Of a DNA stretch of 64,000 bases, positions 38,249 through 48,700 are shown piece after piece (positions within the stretch are counted from its first letter, which is position 1; each line of letters begins with the position of its first letter). Source of the stretch: Bacteroidota bacterium (GTDB lineage: Bacteria > Bacteroidota > Bacteroidia > AKYH767-A > OLB10). Below the pieces are notes generated by a model. It was not told where the DNA came from. It was given only the letters and a program-made list of their open reading frames with translations, and ran no database searches. The stretch covers positions 10,521 to 74,520 of the forward strand of contig JADJMG010000015.1 in the NCBI GenBank assembly GCA_016709725.1, in the 5' to 3' direction. The position numbers were made by a program, and so were the translations under genes.

Positions 38249-38998
38249 TTACGTTAACATTCCTCCATCCACATTCAATACTTGTCCAGTGATATAGGAC
38301 GACATATCACTAGCTAAAAAGACAACTGCTTGCGCTACATCTTCTGGCGTTCCGCCACGTTTTAATGGAATTTGATCTCTCCATTGTTGAACCATATCAG
38401 GTGCCAATGCGGCGGTCATTTCCGTTTCAATGAAACCAGGAGCAATGGCATTACAACGAATATTTCGAGATCCTAACTCGAGTGCAACCGACTTAGTGAA
38501 CCCAATCATCCCTGCTTTTGAAGCTGCATAATTAGCTTGACCTGCGTTTCCTTTTACACCAACAACAGAAGAAATATTGATAATACTTCCTTTTCTGGCT
38601 TTCAACATAGGGCGCTGACAGGCTTTTGTAATATTAAATGCACTTTTCAAATTAGTGCGAATCACCTCATCAAATTGCTCTTCCGACATTCGCATTAATA
38701 AATTATCGCGCGTAATTCCGGCATTGTTTACAACTACTTCTAAAGAGCCAAAATCAGCTATAATATTGGTAATTAGCGTATCAGCAGCCGAAAATTCAGA
38801 AGCGTCCGATTTATAACCTTTCGCTTTTACACCCATTCCTTGTAATTCTTTTTCCAGTTCTTGGGCTTTTTCAGGAGATGAAAGGTATGTAAATGCCACA
38901 TTAGCACCGTTTTGTGCTAATACCAATGCGATACCTCTACCGATACCACGTGAAGCGCCTGTAATAAGCGCATTAGTTCCATTCAGAAGTTTAATCAT
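38249..38998 (-). CDS. fabG: 3-oxoacyl-[ACP] reductase
   Basis: The 249-residue short-chain dehydrogenase reduces 3-oxoacyl-ACP with NADPH in fatty acid synthesis. TGASRGIG (13-20) binds NADPH, NNAG is at 91-94, and the catalytic S144, Y157 and K161 are present in INISSVVG and YAASK. The C-terminal GFIETEM and SSYITGQVLNVDGGM are typical of FabG. It is divergent from an outer membrane protein gene with a 75-base spacer. Confidence 0.95.
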   Translation of the reverse strand: MIKLLNGTNALITGASRGIGRGIALVLAQNGANVAFTYLSSPEKAQELEKELQGMGVKAKGYKSDASEFSAADTLITNIIADFGSLEVVVNNAGITRDNLLMRMSEEQFDEVIRTNLKSAFNITKACQRPMLKARKGSIINISSVVGVKGNAGQANYAASKAGMIGFTKSVALELGSRNIRCNAIAPGFIETEMTAALAPDMVQQWRDQIPLKRGGTPEDVAQAVVFLASDMSSYITGQVLNVDGGMLT

Positions 38999-39040
38999 GA
39001 CTTTATACTTGGAGTATTGAAATTATTAGGTTTATTTTGC

Positions 39041-39048
39041 CAAAGATA
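39041..39048 (-). promoter_or_regulatory. -7 element of fabG
   Basis: In the minus direction it reads TATCTTTG, matching TAnnTTTG, 42 bases before the fabG start. Confidence 0.5.
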
Positions 39049-39073
39049 TATAAGCAACCAAATTAAACTAGAT

Positions 39074-39823
39074 ATGAAAAAAATTCTTGCCATTGCGGTT
39101 ATCATGATAACCAGCCTTTCTTCTGCCCAGGCACAAGAAGGAATTCGTTTAGGTGCGAAAGGATCCTTCTTTTCCACTTGGCTCTTTAACAAAAATGTTT
39201 CTGATCGAAATGCAAGTTTAGATTATGCATCTTCATTCAGTCCTACCTTTGGTGTTCAAGCCATCTTTATGTTGAAAGAAACGTATGGAATTAGTGCAGA
39301 AGTTATTTACGCTTCTCAGAAGCAAAAGTATGATGGTTACTTTGGGAATGAAGATAATACCTTTACAAACGAAATTAATTTGAGTTATATAGATATTCCA
39401 ATTTTATTTCGTGTTTCTTCACCAAAGGGACCTTTCTTCGAAGTTGGACCTCAAGTTTCTTTGTTGATGGGTGCTAAAGAAACATTTGAATTGGATAATT
39501 CAACGATTTTAAATTATAGCGACAAAGATGTAAAAGATGATTTCGCTGGATTTGGAGTTGCAGGTGTTTTAGGGTTTGGTATCGATATCAAATTAACGGA
39601 TATGATTAATTTGACAACAGGTCTTCGTTTTGGATATATGTTCACCGATGCAACAACAGAATATTCAGAAGATGAATTTACAGCTGCATCAACCTTGGAA
39701 GAATTAAGTAATGTTTCTGGCGTTGCACATACTGATACAGAAGATAAGTTTTCCTACCAAAAATCGAATCGTGCTTTTGGAGGTCTTCAAATAGGAATTC
39801 AATTCATGTTGGATAAAAAATAG
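39074..39823 (+). CDS. Outer membrane beta-barrel protein, copy 1
   Basis: From the ATG at 39074 the protein has 249 residues with a signal peptide (MKKILAIAVIMITSLSSAQAQ). The rest is a small porin-family beta-barrel (PorT/OMP_b-brl type): alternating strands such as GIRLGAKGSF, YGISAEVIYAS, LSYIDIPILFRV, GPFFEVGPQVSL and a final GGLQIGIQFMLDKK. Function unknown. It is about 65-70 percent like copy 2 by eye, arranged in tandem. The upstream ATG at 39017 is not used because the signal peptide begins at 39074. A hairpin terminator follows. Confidence 0.85.
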   Translation: MKKILAIAVIMITSLSSAQAQEGIRLGAKGSFFSTWLFNKNVSDRNASLDYASSFSPTFGVQAIFMLKETYGISAEVIYASQKQKYDGYFGNEDNTFTNEINLSYIDIPILFRVSSPKGPFFEVGPQVSLLMGAKETFELDNSTILNYSDKDVKDDFAGFGVAGVLGFGIDIKLTDMINLTTGLRFGYMFTDATTEYSEDEFTAASTLEELSNVSGVAHTDTEDKFSYQKSNRAFGGLQIGIQFMLDKK

Positions 39824-39847
39824 TCTCAGAAAAATTGGAATTAAAAA

Positions 39848-39875
39848 GAGGCTGTCTCCTATTGGTGACAGCCTC
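39848..39875. terminator. Bidirectional terminator, copy 1
   Basis: A 9-pair stem GAGGCTGTC / GACAGCCTC around a 10-base loop, with A-run before and T-run after. The identical stem recurs at 40858-40885. Confidence 0.85.
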
Positions 39876-39901
39876 TTTCCGTTGTAAGATATTTATAGCA
39901 A

Positions 39902-39994
39902 TTAGAAATAACTACTAAATCCAAATTGAATCACATTGGTATTGATGGGCTCATTCTCCAAAAAATCCTTTTCATATTCTAATCTATAATTGAA
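39902..39994 (-). pseudogene. 3' remnant of a duplicated porin gene
   Basis: The minus strand encodes only about 30 codons ending TNVIQFGFSSYF and a stop, identical to the end of the porin gene at 40912. Stops precede it, so no start exists. It is the tail of a second porin gene lost after duplication. Confidence 0.85.
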
Positions 39995-40065
39995 TCATTA
40001 TTTTATATTAGGAGTATTGAAATTATTAAGTTTATTTTGTAATAAGTTATATCAACAACCAATTT

Positions 40066-40833
40066 ATGAAAAAAAATCTTGCCATTGCGGTTATCGTGAT
40101 ACTCTGTCTTTCTTCTGCCCAAGCACAGGAAGGAATTCGTTTAGGTGCAAAAGGATCTTTCTTTTACACTTGGCTCTTTAACAAAAATGTTTCTGATCAA
40201 AATGCTAGCCTCGACTATGCAGCTACTTTCAGTCCGACATTAGGTGTGCAAGCCATCTTTATGTTTAAAGAAACTTATGGCTTAAGTGCTGAAATAATTT
40301 ATGCTTCTCATAAGCAAAAGTATGATGGATATTTAGGAGATGAGAATAATACTTTCTCGAACGAAATTAAATTAAGCTATTTCGATATTCCAATTTTATT
40401 TCGTGTATCATCACCTAAAGGACCATATTTTGAAATTGGTCCTCAAATTTCCTTATTAACAAATGCTAAAGAAACTTTTGAATATAAAAATAATCCATTT
40501 AATTATAGCGGCAGAGATGCAAAAGATGATTTTGCTGGTTTTGGAGTAGCTGGCGTTTTAGGATTTGGAATCGATAATAAACTAACAGACATGGTTAATT
40601 TAACGACAGGTCTTCGTTTTGGTTATATGTTTACTGATGCAACTACAGAGTATACGCAGGAAGAAATTGATGCCTTTAATGATTCTGAATCATTTTGTTT
40701 AGTGTCTGAAGCTTCACACTACGCAGCAATTCACTCCTTATTCGATAGTAGAAATAAGTTGAGTTATCAAAAATCAAGTCGTGTTTTTTTTGGACTTCAA
40801 ATTGGAATTCAGTTTAGGTTAGATAAGAAATAA
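40066..40833 (+). CDS. Outer membrane beta-barrel protein, copy 2
   Basis: The 255-residue paralogue of the gene at 39074 has the same signal peptide type (cleavage AQAQ) and the same strand order, but carries an insertion in the last external loop (a stretch with NDSESFCLVSEASHY) and has two Cys-like or His-rich additions. Upstream DNA is also shared with copy 1. The difference in the loop suggests surface variation. A terminator follows. Confidence 0.85.
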   Translation: MKKNLAIAVIVILCLSSAQAQEGIRLGAKGSFFYTWLFNKNVSDQNASLDYAATFSPTLGVQAIFMFKETYGLSAEIIYASHKQKYDGYLGDENNTFSNEIKLSYFDIPILFRVSSPKGPYFEIGPQISLLTNAKETFEYKNNPFNYSGRDAKDDFAGFGVAGVLGFGIDNKLTDMVNLTTGLRFGYMFTDATTEYTQEEIDAFNDSESFCLVSEASHYAAIHSLFDSRNKLSYQKSSRVFFGLQIGIQFRLDKK

Positions 40834-40857
40834 GATCAGGATTAAATGGAATAAAAA

Positions 40858-40885
40858 GAGGCTGTCTCCTATTGGTGACAGCCTC
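40858..40885. terminator. Bidirectional terminator, copy 2
   Basis: The same stem as at 39848-39875, between the outer membrane protein gene and the convergent porin gene. Confidence 0.85.
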
Positions 40886-40911
40886 ATTCTGTTTTAAGAT
40901 TTTTATAGCAT

Positions 40912-42051
40912 TTAGAAATAACTACTAAATCCAAATTGAATCACATTGGTTCTGCTTGGTTCATTGTCTAACAAATCATGTGCGCTTTCAAATCTGAAGT
41001 TGAAGCGAATTACCGTTGTTCCTGTTGGGCGTAGGGAGATGGATGGAACAATGGCATAGAAATCATCACCAATATTGGTATTGGTTTCTTTGAATTTCCC
41101 TTCGTTAAAGTCAACATATTCACCTCGAACACCAAGGTTTAGTTTCGCATTTTCCCATCCAAAAATGGTTCGTTGAAGCACTGTACAAACTACGTCAGTA
41201 TAAGCTCCCCATTGTTCTTCCCCATACTGTTGTGTGAAGGTGGAAGGTACGTCAACGAATACTTTGGCATATTCACCCGTAATATTTACTCTGTTTCTAA
41301 AGATAGAAGTGTTGAAATCAACTGCAAAAACGGACGCGCTCCGTTTATCATCAATCACCAACCCATCTTCTTTCCACTTATTATAAACTCCGGTCATATA
41401 GCTCACTCCTATTTCGCCAATCTTTCTATTCCTGATGGCAATTTTACCTGTGTAGAGAGGAAGTCCACTGTTGCTTTCTTCAAACTTATCTGGATTTCCT
41501 TTTCCAGCTCGTAAGGAAGTACGTCCTTCGTCGTTGTCAATCACATTGTCATCAAATCCGTTTGTCAAATAAAATTCATAGCCAAATACCCATTGGCGAG
41601 AAAAATATTTTCCATGAATTCCCATGCCTACATTACTTAAGGTGGAAGGAATGATCCGTGTTGCGCTTACCGGTCGATCAATAAAATCCCATCTGGGACC
41701 ATCGTGATTTTGGTTAAAACTACCAATCGGATTCATGATGATTCCCCCTCTTAAATTCAATAAGGGATGAAATTCAAAATCCAAGGCGCAGTATTCTAAA
41801 TTAATTTCCTTAGTCCCATCTTCAAATTCCAATTCGGAAAAGAATTTTATTCTCTTGGCAATGGTACTCGAAAAGAAAAGGGTCATTCTTCTCATTTGAA
41901 AAGAAAATCCATCATCTACACCATCCGTGGATGCATACTGCGTATTTGCTTCCAGGTATCCTCCAAGGGCAACAGGCAATTTGGCTATAGTAAGGAATGG
42001 ACGATTGTACACCGCATCCATACTTAGTTTTTGACGAATAGTATCGGCAGC
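40912..42051 (-). CDS. Porin, OprO/OprP-like (5' end missing)
   Basis: The frame encodes an outer-membrane porin of the phosphate-selective OprO/OprP-like type: GYLEANTQYAS near the start, many alternating strands, PIGSFNQNHDGPRWDF and FNFRFESAHDLLDN, ending NVIQFGFSSYF with the aromatic end residue of barrels. The frame is open upstream of the first ATG (42021) to at least 42051, so it continues into the deletion junction with the Rieske gene and has lost its signal peptide. It lies on the same strand as the Rieske gene, as an operon. Without the lost end it could not be exported. Confidence 0.8.
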   Translation of the reverse strand, partial: AADTIRQKLSMDAVYNRPFLTIAKLPVALGGYLEANTQYASTDGVDDGFSFQMRRMTLFFSSTIAKRIKFFSELEFEDGTKEINLEYCALDFEFHPLLNLRGGIIMNPIGSFNQNHDGPRWDFIDRPVSATRIIPSTLSNVGMGIHGKYFSRQWVFGYEFYLTNGFDDNVIDNDEGRTSLRAGKGNPDKFEESNSGLPLYTGKIAIRNRKIGEIGVSYMTGVYNKWKEDGLVIDDKRSASVFAVDFNTSIFRNRVNITGEYAKVFVDVPSTFTQQYGEEQWGAYTDVVCTVLQRTIFGWENAKLNLGVRGEYVDFNEGKFKETNTNIGDDFYAIVPSISLRPTGTTVIRFNFRFESAHDLLDNEPSRTNVIQFGFSSYF

Positions 42052-42344
42052 AGTTCACAACTATTGTGTGTGCATTCCATGTACAAAGCGGAATAGGTGT
42101 CCTCATTGATTTTGTAAACGGAAATTGGGAAGTTCAATTTCTCATTTTTTACCAAGACATACTTTCTCGGCTTCGAGATTCCGTTTTTCACTTCAAAAAA
42201 TTCACTTTTCTTAATCGCAATTTGATCATTTGCCAAGGTGGTGGTCGCATAATAATTCCCCGCACAGGATTCTAACAATCCACCCATCAGGAATCCACCT
42301 AAACAAATTTTGCCGCACTGCTGAATAAATTCTTTTCTTTCCAT
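42024..42344 (-). pseudogene. Rieske iron-sulfur protein, truncated by a deletion
   Basis: The protein from 42344 has a lipoprotein or Tat-like start (MERKEFIQQCGKICLGGFL), then a Rieske domain beginning, with ALYMECTHNSCEL, which carries the first Cys-His cluster box (CTH). The second box (C-P-C-H-G) is absent: the frame passes into unrelated codons at about 42052 and stops. The sequence after the junction is in frame with the porin on the same strand. So a deletion removed the end of the Rieske gene and the start of the porin gene, or the assembly is wrong here. The ATG at 42407 lies inside the promoter and is not used. Confidence 0.75.
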
Positions 42345-42404
42345 TTCATTATGATTCAAAAGTGAAGCATTTTCAACTTTAGGTGATTTGTGTTTTATAT
42401 GGTG

Positions 42405-42435
42405 CAAATCTATTATTTAGAATCAGTCTAAACAA
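42405..42435 (-). promoter_or_regulatory. Promoter of the Rieske-porin operon
   Basis: In the minus direction, TAGATTTG (42412-42405) is an exact -7 element and TTG (42435-42433) lies 20 bases upstream as -33. The spacer is typical for the phylum. Confidence 0.6.
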
Positions 42436-42483
42436 CCTGAAAAATATCATTTATGCAATAATTCAATTTTCATTATACGTTAG

Positions 42484-42564
42484 CCTCGTGAGCTGACTGA
42501 GCTTGTCGAAGGTAGCCTCAGCCAACCTTGCTGCCAATGCTGCCCGAGGGAACTCGCGGGCAGC
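42484..42564. repeat. Palindromic repeat region
   Basis: CTGAGCTTGTCGAAG (42497-42512) is a phrase widely dispersed in bacterial genomes. It is followed by GCTGCCCG / CGGGCAGC arms (42538-42564). No gene is present between the Rieske promoter and the sucD terminator. Confidence 0.4.
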
Positions 42565-42572
42565 AAACAAAA

Positions 42573-42594
42573 ATGGCCCTGTTTCCAGAGCCAT
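42573..42594 (-). terminator. Terminator of sucD
   Basis: In the minus direction, a 9-base stem (one mismatch) with a GAAA loop is followed by TTTTTG. It lies 22 bases after the sucD stop codon. Confidence 0.8.
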
Positions 42595-42616
42595 ATCTAT
42601 TTTTAAATCAATTTAT

Positions 42617-43500
42617 TTAAGCAAGTACTTTACTCATCACTTCAGCCATTGTTTTACCAATGTCGGCTGGAGAATCGACTACAATAATTCCACATTCACG
42701 CATGATTTGCATCTTCGCTGCAGCTGTATCTTCAGCTCCACCAACAATAGCTCCGGCATGACCCATTCTTCTTCCAGCTGGTGCAGTTTGTCCTGCAATG
42801 AATCCAACGACTGGCTTTTTGTTGCCAGTTGCTTTGATCCAGCGAGCAGCTTCGGCTTCTAATCCACCGCCAATTTCACCAATCATCACGATCCCTTTCG
42901 TTTCTGGATCATTCATGAATAATTCTACGGCTTCTTTGGTAGTGGTTCCAATGATAGGATCTCCACCAATTCCTATAGCTGTGGTTACTCCTAAACCAGC
43001 ACGTGCTACTTGATCGGCAGCTTCGTAAGTAAGGGTTCCCGACTTAGAAACAATTCCAATAGGTCCGCGCTTGAAAACGAAACCTGGCATGATTCCAACC
43101 TTTGCTTCTCCTGGAGTAATCACCCCTGGACAATTAGGTCCAATCAAGCGGCAATCTTTATCTTTTAAATATTCCTTTACCTTGATCATATCCTTGGTAG
43201 GAATTCCTTCAGTAATAGCTACAATCAATTTAATTCCAGCTTCAGCAGCTTCCATCATAGCATCTGCAGCAAAGGCTGGTGGAACGAAAATGATAGAAAC
43301 ATTAGCACCGGCCTTAGCCACTGCTTCTGCTACTGTATTGAAAACGGGCTTGTCTAAATGGGTAGTTCCTCCTTTTCCTGGAGTCACGCCTCCTACTACA
43401 TTTGTCCCATACTCAATCATTTGAGTAGCATGGAAAGTGCCTTCTGTTCCGGTAAATCCCTGAACAATAATTTTGAATCCTTGTTGACTAATACGCTCAT
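42617..43500 (-). CDS. sucD: Succinyl-CoA ligase alpha subunit (one frame break)
   Basis: The alpha subunit converts succinyl-CoA to succinate with formation of ATP or GTP in the TCA cycle. The Rossmann-like CoA-binding start MSVLVNK...FTGTEGTFHATQMIEYGT is followed by GGVTPGKGG, GPNCPGVITPGEAKVGIMPG, IVSKSGTLTYEAADQ and GHAGAIVGG with the phosphorylated His. The frame breaks at about 43475: adding a base to TTTTGAATCC joins the N-terminal start at 43500 to the rest. SucC is not in the window. It is preceded by a -7 element and followed by a terminator. Confidence 0.93.
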
Positions 43501-43523
43501 AATTTCTATAATCTAAGAAGGCG

Positions 43524-43531
43524 CAAAAGTA
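43524..43531 (-). promoter_or_regulatory. -7 element of sucD
   Basis: In the minus direction it reads TACTTTTG, matching TAnnTTTG, 23 bases before the start at 43500. Confidence 0.5.
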
Positions 43532-43669
43532 GTGAAAATGAAGCAGGGTTGTTTATTTCACTAAATTATTTGGTAATATTGATTAAATCTCTAGTTTCTA
43601 TTCTTGAGATTAATTAAATATAAGGCAAGAAAATATTGATCATTCAATTTTGACTTTTATCTCTTAGCC

Positions 43670-43920
43670 TTACTTTTCTTTAGAAGAAAAGTAACAAAAG
43701 AATCGCCCTGTGTAAGACTGACGGGGAGCATTTTCCTTTAATGTTTGGCAACCCTAGGTCTGAACTTCAAAATAAAAAAACATCATCAAATTAAATTTAT
43801 TATGGTATTGTATATTTCCTTCAAAATAATAGTTCAGACGGGGTTACCACTAAATAATACTTACATCCTTACTAAATGAACCGAATTTAATTGCTCCTTT
43901 ATCCGTCAGTCTTACAAGGG
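43670..43920. repeat. Palindrome and nested inverted repeat, possible MITE
   Basis: A perfect 11-base-arm palindrome with TAG loop (43670-43694, TTACTTTTCTT / AAGAAAAGTAA) is followed by a 14-base inverted pair TGTAAGACTGACGG (43711-43724) and CCGTCAGTCTTACA (43903-43916), about 180 bases apart. A second, imperfect pair (GGCAACCC...GTCTGAACT with its inverse AGTTCAGACGGGGTTACC) lies inside. No open reading frame exists within. It is compatible with a non-autonomous mobile element. Confidence 0.55.
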
Positions 43921-43959
43921 GCAAATTTCGGGTGCCGAAGTTTTTCTAACAATTATTTC

Positions 43960-45353
43960 TTATTCGATTACGAGTTTTTTATAGTAGTCGGTGTTTAAAT
44001 ACGAAACTTTAACTGTATAGATTCCTGCTGGCAAATCTTCACAATATAATTGGATTTTGCTTTTGTTAATAACGTCTTCTGTCTTTATTAGCTGGCCTTG
44101 TAAATTAAATAAACTTAAACTCCAATCTTTATTATTCTCACTTATCTCAACCGTAAATTCATGTTGAGCTGGATTAGGATATAGTTTAAAGAAATTATGC
44201 TTTACTGGATTATGTATTCCCGTAAATGTTGTTGAAATTGTGTTGGATCGTGCTTCGGTTTCATTGTTTCGAGTAATTGTACAAGGGGCTGTTTTTTTCA
44301 TCACAATTTGGTACAAATTCAATCCTTGAGATGGGTTAATATCTGTATAACTGGAGATATTTGTCGAAGAGAATCGATCGCAATAAATGCTCCTGAGCCA
44401 TTACTTCTATAAACATATAAAGTAGGATTGAAACAACAACTCCCTAAAACCGGTAAATTATTGATCATATTATTCCAGGAAAGATTTATCGAGTTATTCG
44501 TACTAACGCCTTGTTGTAAATGAAGTGTATTGGCTTTCCAAATATATCCATTTCCCTGAAAATAAGGTATCGGACTTTGATCACATTGATCAAGTCGGTG
44601 CATTAAATATCTCCAATTCCGAACAGCTGGATTTGCTGTCATATCAATGTAGTAATTGGAAGAATCTCTATGTATGAATGTCAAACTATCATATTGTCCT
44701 GCTATATTATTTTCCCTATAAAGAATATAGCCCAGAATATTTGCGGTATCACTATTGTCAAAAATTAATTTGGTGCGTTGGGTTGAAGAATCTGTAGTAA
44801 CCAGACAAAACATATGATCAATAAAAACACTGTTGTTGCAATAATCACATATCTTGTCGTTAAAAGGATGGTTATACTCTGCAGAGAGTGTAACTGGTCC
44901 TGAAAGTGAGTCTATGTTCAATGCTACCAAATATAAACCATTACCTAGATTTGGGACAGAATTAGCAAGAAACCCTGAGGTTAGAGGCAAAAATGGTCTA
45001 CTTGTTATTGGCGTAGAAACTTGTAGTTTTGATACTATTTGATTCGTATCTAAAAAAGGACCAAACACGGCAAAACCCACTGAATCAAAATTATTCATGT
45101 TGCTAAGATCAAGATCGAAAGTAAGGGATTCACATACGGGTATTAAGAACCATGCAATGCGAGTAGTGTTATTATTGAGTAATCCATAATCAATTCCTGA
45201 AATTGCATTTCCAAAACTACTATTGTCAATAATTGCAGTTTTGCCACCATATTTCCAAGTTGTCAAGACTGTTGCAGTTTCAGGAGTTTGTTGCGCAAAG
45301 CAACTTAAGCTTTTTAGAATAAACAACAATATAAAGTAGTGGTGTTTTTTCAT
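43960..45353 (-). CDS. Secreted T9SS-sorted protein (one frame break)
   Basis: A signal peptide (cleavage near FAQQ) is followed by a long beta-rich region of unknown family (TRIAWFLIPVC, LTFDLDLSNM, ICDYCNNS with Cys pairs, RSNGSGAFIAID) and a C-terminal T9SS domain with LYPNPAQHEFTVEI and a final YYKKLVIE. The frame breaks at about 44353, where one added base joins the sorting domain in frame. Total about 464 residues. It should be exported through the outer membrane. No neighbours on either side suggest a function. Confidence 0.8.
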
Positions 45354-45715
45354 GGTTTTGGTTTTAATGAGAAGTAAAATAATTATGAAATTTATTAAGT
45401 TTATATTTAATTCAATTGTAATCTAGAAATAAAGTGAATTTATAACTGAATATTCTCTATAATCGAGTGATTTACATCTAAAGGTATCACGTTTATCAAG
45501 TAAAAATGGTTTAGTGAACTGCTGATTCTTTTTATTTATTTTAATTTTTTCAATAATAAAGATAGTTAACTACCAATTTATTTTTATTTTATCAATATAG
45601 TTTTTTGTTACAATAATTATAAGTATTTTGGATGTCAATGATAATCAAACAGAAAGCTTTGGTACTTAGTAGAATATAAAATTTCAAAACGAAATTATGT
45701 GAGCGCTATTAACCG
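45354..45715. other. Gene-free region, AT-rich
   Basis: Very AT-rich with long T- and A-runs. I see no gene, repeat or RNA structure, apart from the icmF promoter just beyond its right end. Confidence 0.5.
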
Positions 45716-45723
45716 TAAATTTG
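45716..45723 (+). promoter_or_regulatory. -7 element of icmF
   Basis: TAAATTTG matches TAnnTTTG exactly, 22 bases before the ATG at 45746. Confidence 0.5.
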
Positions 45724-45745
45724 TGCCATCGTTACTAAATTAAAT

Positions 45746-48700
45746 ATGCAATCTCCTACTCCATACACTCCCAAGAATAAAATCCGTATCGTTACGGCCG
45801 CCAGCCTTTTTGACGGGCACGATGCGTCTATCAATATCATGCGTCGGATTATTCAAAGCAGCGGGGCTGAGGTGATTCACTTGGGTCACGATAGAAGTGT
45901 AAATGAGGTGGTAAATTGTGCCATTCAAGAAGATGCAAATGCTATTGCCATGACATCCTACCAAGGCGGACACATGGAATATTTTAAATATATGTTTGAT
46001 TTGCTCAAGGAAAGAGGATGTGAGCATATTCGCATTTTTGGTGGTGGCGGTGGTACCATCTTACCTGAAGAGATTAAGGAATTGCAAGCGTATGGCATTA
46101 CGCGCATTTATCATCCCGACGATGGTCGTTCGATGGGCTTGCAAGGAATGATTAATGATATGATGCAGAAATGTGATTTTGCAACCGGATTTAATCTGAA
46201 TGGAGAAGTAAAACGATTGCGACCAACAATCAATATGCGATTGCTCGATTGATTTCAGCTGCGGAGAATAATCCATCTGAATTTAAAAATTATTATACTG
46301 AAATTAAAAAAGCTGCAGATACTTCTAAAGCTCCCGTGCTCGGAATCACGGGTACCGGTGGCGCAGGTAAATCGAGTTTGGTGGATGAATTGGTGCGACG
46401 TTTTCTCATCGATTTTAAGCATAAGACGATTGCAATTGTATCGGTCGATCCATCTAAAAGAAAAACAGGTGGCGCCCTTTTAGGAGATAGAATTCGCATG
46501 AACGCCATCAATAACGATCGTGTTTATATGCGCTCACTGGCAACACGTCAAAGTAATTTGGCATTGTCGAAGCATGTACAAGAAGCGCTGGATATTGTGA
46601 AGGCTGCTGGATATGATATGATCATTTTGGAAACTTCTGGAATTGGTCAGAGTGATACCGAGATTACCGAACACAGCAATATGTCGTTGTATGTGATGAC
46701 GCCAGAGTACGGCGCGGCCACACAATTAGAGAAAATTGACATGCTGGATTTTGCCGATGTGATTGCCTTAAATAAATTCGATAAGCGTGGAGCCTTAGAT
46801 GCGTTGCGTGATGTGAAGAAGCAATACAAGCGCAATCACCAATTGTGGGATGCGGATGACGATTCTCTTCCTGTTTATGGAACCATCGCTTCACAGTTCA
46901 ATGATCCAGGAATGAATAAACTGTACAAGCAGGTGATGGATCTTTTAGTGGTAAAAACGGGTACTGATCTTAAGACTACTTTTACCAGTACTGATGAAAT
47001 GAGTGAGAAGATTTACATCATCCCACCGCATCGTACGCGCTATTTGAGTGAAATTTCAGAGAGTAATCGTCAGTACAACGACTGGACCAACGAACAATCT
47101 AAAGTTGCTCAGAAACTGTATAGCATGGAGCAAGCTATGGATGCTTTAAATAGTGTAGATGTAAAAGAGAAGGATGCAGCTATAAATACATTGAAGTCGG
47201 CGTATGCTGAATGGGAGTTGCGGTTAGATGGGCAAAACAAAAAGTTATTGCAAGCCTTTCCAACGAAAGTGGCTGCTTATAAATCTGATTTTTATATTTT
47301 CAAAGTACGCGATAAAGAAATTAAAATTCAAACTTGGTATGAGTCGCTTTCTCATTCTCGAATTCCAAAAATATCGGTTCCTACCTTCGAAGCTTGGGGC
47401 GATCAATTGAAGGGGATGTTGAAAGAGAATTTTCCGGGAGAATATCCATACACTGCCGGTGTATTTCCGTTCAAGCGCGAAGGTGAAGATCCTACGCGTA
47501 TGTTTGCCGGCGAAGGTGGACCTGAGCGTACCAATCGCCGCTTTCATTATGTCTCCTTAGGCATGCCTGCGCATCGTTTAAGTACCGCTTTTGACTCGGT
47601 AACTTTATATGGCAATGATCCCGATTACCGTCCAGATATTTATGGAAAAATTGGTAATTCAGGAGTGAGTATTTGCTGTTTGGACGATGCCAAGAAATTG
47701 TATTCTGGATTTAATTTGGCCGATCCAAAAACCTCCGTGAGCATGACGATTAATGGTCCTGCCGCGATGTTAACTGGCTTTTTCATGAACGCTGCCATCG
47801 ATCAACAATGCGAATTGTACATCAAAAAGCACGGACAAGAAGTGATGGTGCAAGAGAAGATCAATGAAATCTTCAAACGCAAGAACAGCACTCGCCCCTC
47901 CTACCAAGGTGATTTACCTAAAGGAAATGATGGATTAGGATTGATGTTATTGGGCGTAACCGGTGATCAAGTTTTACCGGCTGATGTGTATTCAAAAATT
48001 AAAACGGAGACCTTAGCGCAAGTGCGTGGAACGGTTCAAGCTGATATTTTAAAAGAAGATCAAGCGCAGAACACATGCATTTTCAGCACTGAATTTGCTT
48101 TACGTTTGATGGGTGATATGCAAGATTATTTTATTCGTAACAAAATTCGTAATTTTTATTCGGTTTCTATTTCCGGTTATCATATTGCTGAAGCCGGTGC
48201 AAATCCAATTACGCAATTGGCTTTTACATTGGCAAATGGATTTACGTATGTTGAATATTATGCAAGTCGGGGAATGGACATCAACGACTTCGCTCCTAAC
48301 CTCAGCTTCTTCTTCAGCAATGGAATTGATCCGGAGTATGCCGTTATAGGACGTGTAGCTCGACGAATTTGGGCGAAGGCGATGAAGATAAAGTACAATG
48401 CCAAGGAAAGAAGTCAGATGTTAAAATATCATATTCAAACATCGGGACGCTCTTTACATGCTCAGGAAATTGATTTCAACGATATCCGTACAACGCTACA
48501 AGCTTTGTATGCGATTTATGATAATTGCAATTCACTTCACACCAACGCTTATGATGAAGCCATCACTACTCCTACCGAGGAAAGTGTGCGACGTGCTATG
48601 GCTATTCAGTTAATTATTAATCGTGAATTAGGATTGGCTAAGAATGAAAATCCTCTGCAGGGAGCGTTTGTGATTGAAGAATTAACAGACCTCGTAGAAG

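Larger units (their letters stand above)
39011..40975. repeat. Tandem duplication of an approximately 1-kb segment
   Basis: Copy 1 begins at 39011 and copy 2 at 40011, both with GGAGTATTGAAATTATTA. Each contains a leader, an outer membrane protein gene, the same terminator and the 3' end of a porin gene on the other strand. In copy 1 only a fragment of the porin remains. Confidence 0.85.

Noticed and set aside
42798..43424. Long open frames on the plus strand opposite sucD
   Set aside because: They mirror the conserved sucD codons and have no start signal or family match; they are shadows of a real gene.
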